Shown here: positions 1 through 8,738 of the stretch, one piece after another
Position numbering within the stretch: position 1 is the stretch's first letter
Layout: each line of letters opens with the position of its first letter
Assembly (NCBI RefSeq): GCF_036906915.1
Contig: NZ_JBAKHX010000039.1
Span: 13,817-77,816 of the forward strand
Source of the DNA: Phytohabitans sp036906915
GTDB taxonomy: Bacteria; Actinomycetota; Actinomycetes; Mycobacteriales; Micromonosporaceae
Direction of reading: 5' to 3'
Length of the DNA stretch: 64,000 bases
The notes under the pieces: generated by a model
Told to the model about the DNA's origin: nothing
Database searches by the model: none
What the model saw: only the letters and a program-made list of their open reading frames with translations
Position numbers and translations under genes: made by a program

Positions 1-747
1 TGGTGTGTCTGGGCGCCACTCGGGCACCCAGACCAGCCCCGGCTCGACCATCTCGAAGCCGTGGAAGAACTGTGCCACCTCGTCGCGCCCGCGGTACGCC
101 AGCGGGCTGTCGGTCTGTTCGTAGATGGCGATCGCCTGCTCCCGCTCCTCGTCGCTGCGCCCTTCGTGGCTCGCCTGCGACAGCACCAGGTAGCTGCCGG
201 GCACCAGCGGACGGCGGAGGGTCTTGACGATGTGTGCGGGCTGGGCGTCGTCCGATACGAAGTGCAGAACAGCCACGATCATCAGCGCCACCGGCTGGTC
301 GAAATTGATCAGCTTGTGTATGTCGGGGTGGTCGAGGATGCGCTCCGGGTGCCGGATGTCCTCCTGGATCACCACTGCCTGGTCGTTGCCGGACAGGATC
401 TCCCGGCTGTGCGCGACCGCGACCGGGTCGACGTCGACGTACGCCACGCGGGCGTCCGGGGCGACCTCCTGGGCGATCTCGTGCACGTTGCCGACCGTCG
501 GGATGCCGGAGCCGATGTCGAGGAACTGCCGGACGCCCGCCTCGACGAGGTATCGCACTGTGCGGCGCAGGAACGCCCGGTTGGCCTGGGCCATCAGGGG
601 AGCCTCGGGGATGGCGGCGATGAGCGCCTGCGCGGCGGCGCGGTCCACCGCGAAGTTGTGCGACCCGCCGAGGTAGTAGTCATACATGCGGGCGACACTT
701 GGGCGCTCGATATCGATGCTTTCCGGTGCCCAGTCCGGACGTCGCAT
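1..747 (-). CDS. SAM-dependent methyltransferase, DUF574 family (3' end cut by window edge)
   Basis: The reading frame is open from an ATG at 747 to base 1, so about 249 codons are visible and the C-terminus lies outside. The protein starts MRRPDWAPESIDIERPSVAR, followed by MYDYYLGGSHNF, the N-terminal signature of the actinobacterial DUF574 (Methyltransf_19) family. FLDIGSG near residue 75 is the SAM-binding glycine loop and VAYVDVDPVA follows as the acidic ribose-binding strand. The family is a large set of paralogues in filamentous actinomycetes; the substrate is unknown. It is transcribed away from the thioredoxin-like gene. Confidence 0.9.
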   Translation of the reverse strand, partial: MRRPDWAPESIDIERPSVARMYDYYLGGSHNFAVDRAAAQALIAAIPEAPLMAQANRAFLRRTVRYLVEAGVRQFLDIGSGIPTVGNVHEIAQEVAPDARVAYVDVDPVAVAHSREILSGNDQAVVIQEDIRHPERILDHPDIHKLINFDQPVALMIVAVLHFVSDDAQPAHIVKTLRRPLVPGSYLVLSQASHEGRSDEEREQAIAIYEQTDSPLAYRGRDEVAQFFHGFEMVEPGLVWVPEWRPDTP

Positions 748-952
748 GCCCGTCCCTTCTGCCCGTGGCCGGGTGTTTGGTGGCTCCCTGGTGGGTCGCC
801 GCCATTCTGCCCGTCGTATGCCCGGCCATCCAGACCGGACGCTATGCGCCGGCCGTAACCGGCAGCGTACGCCGTGATCGGCCAGTGTGAGGTTCGCCCA
901 GCCGGCGGGACATCATGGTCATTACGGCGGGGCACATGTCACCGTGGTGGAT

Positions 953-1408
953 ATGGACATGGGGGCGCTGACGGGACTGGGCGTGGCCGGGGTGACGATC
1001 GTCGCCGCGACCGCGTTCGGGCTCTGGCGCCGCGCCCGCGACGGCCGCTTGCGCGCCGAGCCTGCCGCACCCGCCGAGCCCGCCGAGGCGGGACACCCGG
1101 CGCTCGCCGCGCTCGGCGTCGAGGCGGGCACGCCGGCCACGCTGCTCCAGTTCTCTTCCGCGTTCTGCGCACCGTGCCGGGCCGTCCGGCGCGTGTGCGC
1201 CGACGTCGCACAAACCCTTGACGGGGTACGCCACATCGAGGTCGACGCCGAGAGCCACCTTGAGGCCGTCCGCGAGTTGGGCATCTGGCGTACCCCCACC
1301 GTGCTGGTCGTCGACCGCACCGGCCGGATCGTCCAGCGGGCCTCGGGTGTGCCCGCCAAGGGCCAGGTCATCGCCGCGCTGGCTCCGCTTCTGGAGCCGG
1401 CGGCATGA
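953..1408 (+). CDS. membrane-anchored thioredoxin-family protein
   Basis: 151 aa. An N-terminal hydrophobic segment (GALTGLGVAGVTIVAATAFG) is followed by a basic stretch and an Ala/Glu/Pro-rich linker, then a thioredoxin fold with the redox motif CAPC in SSAFCAPCRAVRR and the cis-proline segment WRTPTVLVVD. It is probably a disulfide reductase tethered to the membrane; which face the active site occupies is not clear because the anchor is followed by positive charges. The ATG at 953 was chosen because it places the helix at the N-terminus; GTG at 944 is an alternative. The DUF4395 membrane gene 116 bp downstream is its usual partner in actinobacteria, so a shared redox job is inferred. Confidence 0.8.
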   Translation: MDMGALTGLGVAGVTIVAATAFGLWRRARDGRLRAEPAAPAEPAEAGHPALAALGVEAGTPATLLQFSSAFCAPCRAVRRVCADVAQTLDGVRHIEVDAESHLEAVRELGIWRTPTVLVVDRTGRIVQRASGVPAKGQVIAALAPLLEPAA

Positions 1409-1524
1409 GGCGACCGCTGTTGACTCGCCGCCGCGCCGTGGACCACGGGCGGCTGGCGGCGAGCCTCTGTCGCGCCTGAAACGCACCAGGCCCAGCAGTC
1501 ACCCTGTACCCGAAAGGCCCTTTC

Positions 1525-1926
1525 ATGCTCGATCCACGCGGTCCGCGCTTCGCCGCGGCCCTGACCGTCGTCGTCCTCGTCCTCGTCCTGATTACCGGCT
1601 CAGGCTGGCTGGCCCTCGCGCAGGCGGCGGTCTTCGCCGTCACCGCCGCCGATCCCCGGCGCGGGCCTTACGGCCTGCTGTTCCGCGCGCTCGTGGCGCC
1701 GCGGTTGGGTCGCCCCACCGAGTGGGAGCCGGTCGCCCCGGTGCGTTTCGCGCAGGCGGTCGGGCTGGTGTTCACGCTCGTGGCCGCGGTCGGCTTCCTG
1801 GCCGGCGCGACCGTGCTCGGTGTCGTGATGACCGCGTTCGCGCTTGCGGCCGCGTTTCTCAACGCGGCGTTCGGGCTGTGCCTGGGCTGCGAGGCGTACC
1901 TGGCGCTGCGCCGGACCACTCCATGA
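1525..1926 (+). CDS. DUF4395 integral membrane protein
   Basis: 133 aa with three to four hydrophobic segments (residues about 9-40, 75-95 and 95-118). The C-terminal FGLCLGCEAYLALRR, with a CLGC pair, is characteristic of DUF4395. The family commonly sits next to thioredoxin-like genes, as here. A role as a membrane redox partner, perhaps passing thiol electrons via the two cysteines, is inference. GAAAGG lies upstream of the ATG. A strong hairpin follows the stop codon. Confidence 0.8.
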   Translation: MLDPRGPRFAAALTVVVLVLVLITGSGWLALAQAAVFAVTAADPRRGPYGLLFRALVAPRLGRPTEWEPVAPVRFAQAVGLVFTLVAAVGFLAGATVLGVVMTAFALAAAFLNAAFGLCLGCEAYLALRRTTP

Positions 1927-1927
1927 T

Positions 1928-1972
1928 CAAGGCGTCCTTCAAGTCGTTGGAACCAACTTGAGGGACGCCTTG
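1928..1972. terminator. bidirectional intrinsic terminator
   Basis: A 17-bp stem (CAAGGCGTCCTTCAAGT paired with ACTTGAGGGACGCCTTG, one G-U) with an 11-nt loop lies between the convergent DUF4395 and response-regulator genes. Confidence 0.85.
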
Positions 1973-1984
1973 AGCGTGTTAGGG

Positions 1985-2659
1985 CTAGAACTTCGGCGCG
2001 TCGGGCGCTTCGAGCAGGCCGAGCCGCAGCGCGGTCATCAGGGCTTGCGCGCGGTTGGCGGCGCCGAGCTTCTCGTACAGCTTCGAGATGTGCGTCTTGG
2101 CCGTCGACTCGCTGACGAACAGCTGCTTGGCGATGCCGGCCACACTCATGCCGTCGGCGAGCAGGCGCAACACCTGGCCCTCGCGTGGGGACAGCTGCGG
2201 ACCCGACGGCGCGAGGCGACGCTTCATAGCCTCGGCGAGGTCGGCGGCCGTGAACGCGCTCGGCGAGGAGGCGGCGTGCCGGGCCGCGGCCACGACCTCG
2301 TCTGCCGGGGCGGTCTTGGGCACGAACGCGCTGGCCCCCGCCTCGAGCGCACCGAAGAGCTGGTCGTCGCCGGCGTACATGGTCAGGACCACGATGCCCA
2401 TCGTGGCGCTCGACTTGCGCAGTGCCCGGGTCGCCTCCAGGCCGCTCCCGTCGGGCAGCCGCAGGTCCATGATCACAACGTCGGGCTGGAGCGCGCCCGC
2501 CTGGCGTACCCCTTCGGCGGCTGTCGCCGCCTCGCCCACGACCTCGAACTGCCGGTCGCGCTCGAACGCGTGCCGAAGACCCTTGCGGATCAGGTCGTGG
2601 TCATCGACTAGAAGCACCTTCGTACGCGTCGCGGGCGGCGTGGTGGGGCTGGTGGTCAT
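1985..2659 (-). CDS. NarL/FixJ-type response regulator
   Basis: 224 aa. The receiver domain (residues about 14-130) has the acidic pair VDDHD, phosphoacceptor Asp in VVIMDLRLPDG, switch Thr in VVLTMYAG and Lys in FVPKT. A LuxR-type HTH follows (LSPREGQVLRLLADGMSVAGIAKQL.. then SESTAKTHISKLYEKL). It starts 7 nt after the histidine kinase stop codon with GGGGAGTAA as ribosome site, so the two form a two-component pair. The targets cannot be deduced from the sequence; its own operon includes an acyl-CoA synthetase. Confidence 0.92.
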   Translation of the reverse strand: MTTSPTTPPATRTKVLLVDDHDLIRKGLRHAFERDRQFEVVGEAATAAEGVRQAGALQPDVVIMDLRLPDGSGLEATRALRKSSATMGIVVLTMYAGDDQLFGALEAGASAFVPKTAPADEVVAAARHAASSPSAFTAADLAEAMKRRLAPSGPQLSPREGQVLRLLADGMSVAGIAKQLFVSESTAKTHISKLYEKLGAANRAQALMTALRLGLLEAPDAPKF

Positions 2660-2666
2660 GCTCGGG

Positions 2667-4337
2667 TTACTCCCCTTCTGGTGCTGTCACGCTATCGCGC
2701 ACCGTATCGCGTCGGGGCGAGGTTCCCAGCACTACCGCAACAGTGGTGCCGCTGGGGTCGCGTGGCCTGATCTCTAGCCGGCCCCGGATACGTTCCGCTC
2801 TCTCTGCCATGATCGCAAGACCGTACCTCCCGTCCGGCCGCTGGTCAGCTATGCCCTGACCGTCATCCGACACTTCAATTTGAGCGTATGGCGGATCGAC
2901 CGCACACGTGACCCAGAGATTCGCCGCGCCGGCGTGTTTGCGCGCGTTGGTGATCGCCTCCTGAGCGATGCGGAGAAGCTCCGCCTCCGTGGCGGCCGGG
3001 AGGCGGGCCGTCGACTCGTCCAGGGTGTAGTGCACGCGCAGCCCCGCGGAGGCGCCGACCTGCCGCGCGTACTCCGCGATCGCCGCCGCCAGCCCACCGT
3101 GCCGGTCGACCTCGCTGCGCAGCTCGAAAAGGCTAAGTCGCAGCTCAGTGATGACGCGGGTGACCTCGGCGCGCAGCGAGCGCAGCTCTTCCGAGGTCTC
3201 GTCGGCGCCCTCCGGGAGGGTCGCGAGAGCGTTGTCGATGCCGTATCCGACCATGACGAGCTCCTGCGCGACGCCGTCGTGAATCTCGCGTGCGAGGCGC
3301 TGCCGCTCCTCGTTCGTGGCGAGCGAGCGCACCTCGTCGAAGAGCAGGGCGGCCTCCAGACGCAGGGCCGCGGGGCCCGTCAGGGCGGTCACGCTGGCGA
3401 CCACGGAAGACGGGTACGCCCCCGTGACGTCAGCTTCCAGAGTCACTAATCCGACAGTGCGTACACCCGCCACAAGGGGGACCACCAGGGCCGAAACGTC
3501 GCCCGCCCGGCGGGACCGCGCCTGCGAGCGGTGGGCGGTCTGCGGCTGCTGGCTCGCCCACGCGTCGGCGATCGCCGAGTCGGCGTCGAGCGTCGTCTCC
3601 CAGTCGACCCGGTCCGCTCCGGACTGGGCCAGGACGACCAGCCGCCCGCCCCCGCTCGCGGTGAGCACGGCCGCGCGGTCGGCCCGGGCCACCGCCCGCA
3701 GATCCTCCAAGAGGTGCTCGGCGATGCCGCCCGGGTCGAGGGTGGCGCCGGGAAGCTGCCGTGCCACGCTGCGCAGCTGGGTGAGCAGGCGGGTTGCCTC
3801 GGCGTACGGCTGGGGTTTGGGCTCTCCGCGGGCCTGCATGACGCGCTGTAGGGTGCCGGCGGCGACCGTGCCGACCGCGGCGAGGATCAGCCACTGCGCC
3901 GACACCACCAGGTATCCGACCTCGGTGATCTGGCGCCGGCCGTCGTCGTTGGTGACCAGCCCGCCGAGCGCCAGCGTCGCCGCGGCCACGGCGAGCAGCG
4001 CGCCCCCTTCCCGCGCGCGCCGGTGCAGCGCCGCGACGGTGAGGGGCACCGCGAGGTACGGCAGGATCGCCGAGGCGCCGAGGCCCGGGTTGAGCGTGTC
4101 TTCGAAGCTGGCGGCGGCGGCGATCGCGCTCGCGGCCAGCCCCACGACGATCACCTCGGCGAAGCGGCCGATCGGCGCCAGCCACCGGTGCTCGGGAGCG
4201 ACCACCGCCGGGACGGCGGCCAGCGCGAGCAGTGCGATCCAGCGCAACTGGCCGACGTCTTCGGTGGTGATGAGCGTTAGCACAGCCACCAGCGCGAGGA
4301 CGATCAGCCGCGCCGCCAGCGCCAGTGGATGGGTCAC
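2667..4337 (-). CDS. membrane sensor histidine kinase (HisKA_3, NarX/DegS-like)
   Basis: 556 aa from a GTG at 4337, chosen because GGAGG lies just upstream and only 1 nt separates it from the preceding TGA. The N-terminal 150 residues hold about five hydrophobic segments. A GAF-like domain (about 190-340) precedes the dimerisation box ERQRLAREIHDGVAQELVMV, with phosphoacceptor His near residue 350. A HATPase_c domain follows (EAITNARKHA N-box, DDGQGI and GRYGLAIMAERA G-boxes). The signal sensed is unknown. Overlapping translation with the upstream acyl-CoA synthetase suggests the three genes are co-expressed. Confidence 0.92.
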   Translation of the reverse strand: MTHPLALAARLIVLALVAVLTLITTEDVGQLRWIALLALAAVPAVVAPEHRWLAPIGRFAEVIVVGLAASAIAAAASFEDTLNPGLGASAILPYLAVPLTVAALHRRAREGGALLAVAAATLALGGLVTNDDGRRQITEVGYLVVSAQWLILAAVGTVAAGTLQRVMQARGEPKPQPYAEATRLLTQLRSVARQLPGATLDPGGIAEHLLEDLRAVARADRAAVLTASGGGRLVVLAQSGADRVDWETTLDADSAIADAWASQQPQTAHRSQARSRRAGDVSALVVPLVAGVRTVGLVTLEADVTGAYPSSVVASVTALTGPAALRLEAALLFDEVRSLATNEERQRLAREIHDGVAQELVMVGYGIDNALATLPEGADETSEELRSLRAEVTRVITELRLSLFELRSEVDRHGGLAAAIAEYARQVGASAGLRVHYTLDESTARLPAATEAELLRIAQEAITNARKHAGAANLWVTCAVDPPYAQIEVSDDGQGIADQRPDGRYGLAIMAERAERIRGRLEIRPRDPSGTTVAVVLGTSPRRDTVRDSVTAPEGE

Positions 4338-4338
4338 G

Positions 4339-6147
4339 TCAGCCTCCGTAGATCGCGGCGATCTCGTCGGCATACGTCTTGTGGACCACGTTGCGTTTGA
4401 CCTTCAGGGACGGCGTCAGCTCGCCGGTCGCCTCGGTGAAGTCCTGGGGGAGTACCCGGAAGACCTTGATGGCCTCGGCGCCGGACACGGCACGGTTGGC
4501 CTCGTCGACCGCGCCCTGGACCTCGGCACGCAGGGCCGCGTCCTCGCGCAGTTCGCCCACGGTGGCGGTCTCGGGGTGGCCGTTGGCCGCCAGCCACTTG
4601 GGCCACGCCTCCTCGTCGATGGTGACCAGGGCGGCGATGAACGGCTGCCGGTCACCAACAACCACGCACTGGCTGATCAGCGGGTGCGCGCGGAGCCGGT
4701 CTTCGAGCACGGCGGGAGCGACGTTCTTGCCCCCGGCGGTCACGATGATCTCCTTCTTGCGGCCCGTGATGGTGAGGAAGCCGTCGCCGTCGAGCTCCCC
4801 GATGTCGCCGCTGTGGTACCAGCCGTCGTCCTGGAGCGCCTCCGCGGTCGCGTCCGGGTTGTTCCAGTACCGCTGGAAGACCAGGTCACCCTTGATCAGG
4901 ATCTCGCCGTCGTCGGCGATGCGGACGGTCACACCGGGCAGGGGTCGCCCGACGGTGCCGATTCGCGCGGCGTTCTGGAGGTTGACCGCCACCGCCGGCG
5001 AGGTCTCGGTCAGCCCGTACCCCTCCAGGACCGTGATCCCGATGCCCCGGAAGAAGTGCGCGAGCCGCGCCCCCAGCGGCGCTCCGCCCGAGATGGCGTC
5101 GCGGCACTGCCCGCCGAGGGCGGCGCGCAGCTTGCCGTACACCAGGCGGTCGAAGAGCGCGTGCTGGAGCTTGAGCGCGAGGCCGGGCCCGCCGCGGGAG
5201 TCCACGGCCTCGCTGTACGCGATGGCGACCGCCTCGGCACGGTCGAAGATCGCGCCCTTGCCGTCGGCGTGTGCCCGCTGCTTGGCGGTGTTGTACACCT
5301 TTTCGAAGACCCGGGGCACGGAGAGCACGAAGGTCGGCTGGAACGTCTGGAGCTCGGGCACCAGGTTCTTGATGTCGGCCGTGTGGCCCATCTTGGCCCG
5401 GGCGCAGACCACGCCGATCTGGATCAGCCGGGCGAACGAGTGCGCCAACGGCAGGAACAGCAGCGTCGACGCGCCCTCGCGGAGGATGTGCGAGAGCCCG
5501 GGGAGGGCGTTGGCTACGTCCGCGTACAGGTTGCGGTGGGTCAGCACGCAGCCCTTCGGCCGGCCGGTGGTGCCGCTGGTGTAGATGATCGTGGCGGTCG
5601 CGCCGGCGCCGGTGGCCCGCCGGCGCGCCTCGACCTCGTCGGCCGCGACGGAGGCGCCGTGCTCGCGGAGCCGGTCGAGGTCGTCGAGCTCGATCTGCCA
5701 CACCTCGCGCAGCTCGGTCAGCCCGTCGCGGATGCCGCTAACCAGCAGGGCGTGGGCGCTGGTCTCGACCACGCAGGCCACCGCGCCCGAGTCGGACAGG
5801 ATCCACGCCACCTGCTCGGCGCTCGACGTCTCGTAGATCGGTACGGTCACCGCGCCGGCCGCCCAGATGGCGTAGTCGATGAGCGTCCACTCGTACCGGG
5901 TGCGGCTCATCAGACCCACCCGGTCGCCCGGCTGGATGCCGGCGGCGATCAGGCCGCGGGCCAGGGCGATCACCTCGTCGCGGAACTGCGCGCAGGTGAC
6001 GTCGACCCACCCGGTCCTGGCGCGCCGGGCGAACTGGACCGCGTCCGGCGCCTCGGCGGCGTTGTCCCACACGGGGTCGGTGAGGTTGGCGCTGTCGCCG
6101 ATCGTGACGACCGGCGGGACGGAGAACTCGCGTATCTTTGTGGGCAC
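4339..6147 (-). CDS. long-chain fatty-acid CoA ligase (AMP-dependent synthetase, FadD15-like)
   Basis: 602 aa, full length for the family. The AMP-binding P-loop is IIYTSGTTGRPKGCVLTH (about residues 180-197). GYGLTETSPAV and WYHSGDIGELDGDGFLTITGR are the A5 and A7/A8 adenylation motifs, with hinge KKEIIVTAGGKNVAP. It activates fatty acids to acyl-AMP and then acyl-CoA in the cytoplasm. The GTG start at 6147 has AAGGAG about 6 nt upstream. It is the first gene of the operon with the kinase and response regulator downstream, an unusual partner for a two-component system. Confidence 0.93.
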   Translation of the reverse strand: MPTKIREFSVPPVVTIGDSANLTDPVWDNAAEAPDAVQFARRARTGWVDVTCAQFRDEVIALARGLIAAGIQPGDRVGLMSRTRYEWTLIDYAIWAAGAVTVPIYETSSAEQVAWILSDSGAVACVVETSAHALLVSGIRDGLTELREVWQIELDDLDRLREHGASVAADEVEARRRATGAGATATIIYTSGTTGRPKGCVLTHRNLYADVANALPGLSHILREGASTLLFLPLAHSFARLIQIGVVCARAKMGHTADIKNLVPELQTFQPTFVLSVPRVFEKVYNTAKQRAHADGKGAIFDRAEAVAIAYSEAVDSRGGPGLALKLQHALFDRLVYGKLRAALGGQCRDAISGGAPLGARLAHFFRGIGITVLEGYGLTETSPAVAVNLQNAARIGTVGRPLPGVTVRIADDGEILIKGDLVFQRYWNNPDATAEALQDDGWYHSGDIGELDGDGFLTITGRKKEIIVTAGGKNVAPAVLEDRLRAHPLISQCVVVGDRQPFIAALVTIDEEAWPKWLAANGHPETATVGELREDAALRAEVQGAVDEANRAVSGAEAIKVFRVLPQDFTEATGELTPSLKVKRNVVHKTYADEIAAIYGG

Positions 6148-6216
6148 AGCGCTCCTTACGTTTGTGCTTTGAGCAACCTATCGCGACCAGATCGCTGGCG
6201 GAGCGCCCGGTACGGG

Positions 6217-6222
6217 TAGCCT
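6217..6222 (+). promoter_or_regulatory. -10 box of a leaderless promoter
   Basis: TAGCCT matches TANNNT and lies 7 nt before the ATG of the SRPBCC gene; no ribosome-binding site is present. Confidence 0.55.
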
Positions 6223-6229
6223 GCCCAGC

Positions 6230-6673
6230 ATGGCGGACTCCTCCACCCAGTCGATCGTCATCGCCGCGCCCGCCGAGCGGGTAGCCGCGGTGATCTCCGA
6301 CTTCGCGAGCTACCCCGAGTGGACCGAGGCGCTCAAGCGCGTCGAGGTGCTCGAGGAGTACGAAGACGGGTACGCGAGCCAGGTGCGGTTCACGCTCGAC
6401 GCCGGGGTACTGGCCGACGAGTACACGCTGGCCTACGAGTACGCCGAAGACATCTCGCGTATCGAGTGGAGCCTCGTCGAGCCCTCGAAGATGCAGAAGT
6501 CGCAGTCCGGGTCGTACGACATCGACGACAACGGCGATGGCACCACGACCGTCACGTACACCCTCTCGGTGGAACTGGCCGTCGGCATGTTGGGGATGTT
6601 CCGTCGCAAGGCCGAGAAGATGATCATGGATACGGCATTGAAGCAGCTCAAGCGGCGGGTAGAGGCCGGTTAG
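6230..6673 (+). CDS. SRPBCC (polyketide cyclase/START-like) protein
   Basis: 147 aa, the usual length for a single helix-grip domain. The N-terminus SQSIVIAAPAERVAAVISDF and the pattern YPEWTEALKRVEVLEEY are typical of the bacterial SRPBCC/RatA-like group that binds hydrophobic ligands. The C-terminal amphipathic helix (LKQLKRRVEAG) closes the cavity in this fold. The ligand is unknown. It is the first gene of a co-directional set with the DUF5304-like protein, glucokinase and EEP enzyme, an arrangement seen in streptomycetes too. Translation is probably leaderless. Confidence 0.85.
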   Translation: MADSSTQSIVIAAPAERVAAVISDFASYPEWTEALKRVEVLEEYEDGYASQVRFTLDAGVLADEYTLAYEYAEDISRIEWSLVEPSKMQKSQSGSYDIDDNGDGTTTVTYTLSVELAVGMLGMFRRKAEKMIMDTALKQLKRRVEAG

Positions 6674-6683
6674 GGGGTACCCC

Positions 6684-7025
6684 ATGCGTGTGGACGAGCC
6701 GGCGTCGGCCCGCGAGGAGGCCGAGCGGCTGGTAGCGACCGCTCTGGCGGCGCTGTCCTCGGGTCGGTCGTTCTTCGGCGGGCAGTTCGCCACCGGTGAC
6801 CCCGAATGCTGCGTCTGCCCGATATGCCGGGTCGTCGCGTCGGTGCGCGACCCGAGCCCCGACTTCGCGGAGCGCCTGGCCACCGGTGCGGGCGACTTCG
6901 CGGCCGGGGTGGCGAGCCTGCTGCGCTCGCTGTCCGAGCCGCCCCCGCCTGCCCCGCCCTCTGACCAGGGTGATTCGCATGATGATCCCTGGCGCGCGGC
7001 CACCCGTGCCAGCGATGATTCCTGA
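6684..7025 (+). CDS. DUF5304-like hypothetical protein
   Basis: 113 aa. The central CCVCPICRVVASVRDPSPDF holds three closely spaced cysteines in a possible metal-binding knuckle, followed by a helix (FAERLATGAGDFAAGVASLL) and an acidic, Pro/Asp-rich tail. It lies 10 bp after the SRPBCC gene and 28 bp before glucokinase, so it is probably co-transcribed. The function is unknown; the family name is from resemblance to the streptomycete protein beside glucokinase. Confidence 0.65.
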   Translation: MRVDEPASAREEAERLVATALAALSSGRSFFGGQFATGDPECCVCPICRVVASVRDPSPDFAERLATGAGDFAAGVASLLRSLSEPPPPAPPSDQGDSHDDPWRAATRASDDS

Positions 7026-7053
7026 CTGCGGGTTCTGAGAGGGGAGTGGCGGC

Positions 7054-8001
7054 GTGACGCTGACCATCGGAGTCGACGTCGGCGGCACGAAGGTCGCCGC
7101 TGGTGTCGTCGACCTGGCCGGCGAGGTGGTGGCGCAGACGCGCCGCGACACGCCGGCCGACGACGTCGCCAAGACCCGCGACGTGATCGTCGAAGCGGTG
7201 GCCGAGCTCGCCGCGGCGCACCAGGTCGAGGCGGTCGGCATCGGTGCCGCCGGCTGGATCGACGCCAGCCGCTCCACGGTGCTCTTCGCGCCCAACATCG
7301 CCTGGCGCGACGAGCCGCTGCGCGACTACGTCAGCGAGGCCGTCGGGCTGCCGGTCATCGTCGAGAACGACGCGAACGCCGCCGCGTGGGCCGAGTTCCG
7401 CTTCGGCGCAGCCCGGCACGCCGACGACTCCATGATCATGTTCACGATCGGCACCGGTGTGGGTGGCGCGATCGTCTTCGGCGGCGAGCTGGTGCGAGGC
7501 GCCCACGGCATCGCCGCCGAGTTGGGACACATGCTGTCGGTGCCCGAGGGTCACCTGTGCGGCTGCGGGCGGCACGGCTGCCTGGAGCAGTACGCCAGCG
7601 GCAACGCGCTCGTGCGCTTCGCCCGGGCGGGCGCGCGGCAGGAGCCGCGGCGCGCCGTCGTGCTGCTCGATCTCGCGGGCGGCGACGCGGAGGAGATCAG
7701 CGGACCGATGGTCACCGCCGCCGCCAAAGAGGGTGATCCGGTATCCCGGGAAGCGTTCGCCCAGATCGGTCACTGGCTCGGCATCGCGCTCGCCGACATG
7801 GTGCAGATCCTCGACCCGCAGATCCTCGTCGTGGGTGGCGGCGTCGTTGAGGCCGGCGACCTGTTGCTCGGCCCGACTCGGCAGTCCTATGTAGACGCCC
7901 TTGCGCAGCGCGGCCGGATAGCCGTCGCAGACCTGGCTCCGGCCCAGATGGGTAACGCGGCCGGCGTGGTGGGAGCGGGAGACCTCGCCCGCCGCCGTTA
8001 G
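7054..8001 (+). CDS. glk: ROK-family glucokinase
   Basis: 315 aa. GVDVGGTKVAAGVVD is the ATP phosphate loop, VENDANAAAWAE holds the catalytic Asp, and GTGVGGAIVFGGELVRGAHG leads to the ELGHM segment with a zinc-ligand His. CGCGRHGCLEQYAS supplies the three zinc cysteines of ROK glucokinases. It phosphorylates glucose in the cytoplasm. In streptomycetes this enzyme also takes part in carbon catabolite repression; that role here is inference. The GTG at 7054 follows GAGAGGGGAG by a good distance. Confidence 0.93.
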   Translation: MTLTIGVDVGGTKVAAGVVDLAGEVVAQTRRDTPADDVAKTRDVIVEAVAELAAAHQVEAVGIGAAGWIDASRSTVLFAPNIAWRDEPLRDYVSEAVGLPVIVENDANAAAWAEFRFGAARHADDSMIMFTIGTGVGGAIVFGGELVRGAHGIAAELGHMLSVPEGHLCGCGRHGCLEQYASGNALVRFARAGARQEPRRAVVLLDLAGGDAEEISGPMVTAAAKEGDPVSREAFAQIGHWLGIALADMVQILDPQILVVGGGVVEAGDLLLGPTRQSYVDALAQRGRIAVADLAPAQMGNAAGVVGAGDLARRR

Positions 8002-8011
8002 GGTTTTGACT

Positions 8012-8689
8012 GTGAAGCTGCGGGTGTTGTCGTACAACGTGCACAGCCAGCGTGACGACCAGCAGGCGCTGGCCGGCGTGGTCCGCGACGTCGCGCCAGA
8101 CGTGGTCGTGGTGCAGGAGGGGCCGCGCCGCTTCCGCTGGCGCGCCAAGGGCGCCGCGCTCGCTCACTCGTTCGGCATGGTGGTCGCTGCGGGCGGCCTG
8201 CCCTCGCTCGGCAACCTGCTGCTGACGACGCTCCGCGTGCGGGTACACCGGGCGTGGTGCCTGCGGTTTCCGCTGACGCCCGGGCGGCACCTGCGCGGGG
8301 CGGCGTTCGCGGAGTGCTCTGTGGGCCCGGCGCGCTTCGTCCTGGTGGGCTCGCACCTGTCGACCGACGCGGCCGAGCGCCCCGCTCAGGCGGCGCTGCT
8401 GCGCGCCGAACTGTCGAAAGTGGACCTGCCGGTGATCGTCGGCGCCGACCTCAACGAGAACTCCGGCGGGGCGGCCTGGCGCACGATCGCCGACGGCCTC
8501 ACCGACACGGCGGTCGCCGCCGACCAGGCCGACCGGCTCACGTTCTCGTGCGCCAACCCGCGAGACCGCATCGACGCGCTCTTCGTCGACCCGCGCATCC
8601 AGGTGTTGGAGTACGACGTGGTCGACACGCCAGAAACCCGACAGGCCAGCGACCATTTCCCCGTACTGGCCGACCTTCTGCTCCCATAA
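8012..8689 (+). CDS. endonuclease/exonuclease/phosphatase-family protein
   Basis: 225 aa. The EEP fold motifs are in order: RVLSYNVHS (metal/phosphate Asn), VVVQEG (catalytic Glu), VGSHLSTD, VGADLNENSGG (Asp/Asn pair), RIDALFVD and ASDHFPVLADL (terminal Asp-His). The substrate could be a phosphodiester or a phosphoinositide-like compound; nothing in the sequence decides. GTG at 8012 was taken; the in-frame TTG 6 nt earlier adds only two residues. It follows glucokinase by about 10 nt. Confidence 0.88.
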   Translation: MKLRVLSYNVHSQRDDQQALAGVVRDVAPDVVVVQEGPRRFRWRAKGAALAHSFGMVVAAGGLPSLGNLLLTTLRVRVHRAWCLRFPLTPGRHLRGAAFAECSVGPARFVLVGSHLSTDAAERPAQAALLRAELSKVDLPVIVGADLNENSGGAAWRTIADGLTDTAVAADQADRLTFSCANPRDRIDALFVDPRIQVLEYDVVDTPETRQASDHFPVLADLLLP

Positions 8690-8704
8690 AACCCCCAGGG
8701 GGTT
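8690..8704. terminator. short hairpin after the EEP gene
   Basis: AACCCCC and GGGGGTT arms meet with a 1-nt gap, so the real stem is about 6 bp; a weak terminator candidate without a U-tract. Confidence 0.3.
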
Positions 8705-8738
8705 GTGATGTAGAGATGTTCATCGATCTGATGGAGGT

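Noticed and set aside
3316..6219. 967-codon open frame on the plus strand
   Set aside because: It is antisense to the histidine kinase and acyl-CoA synthetase genes and has no family motif; such shadows are common at this GC content.
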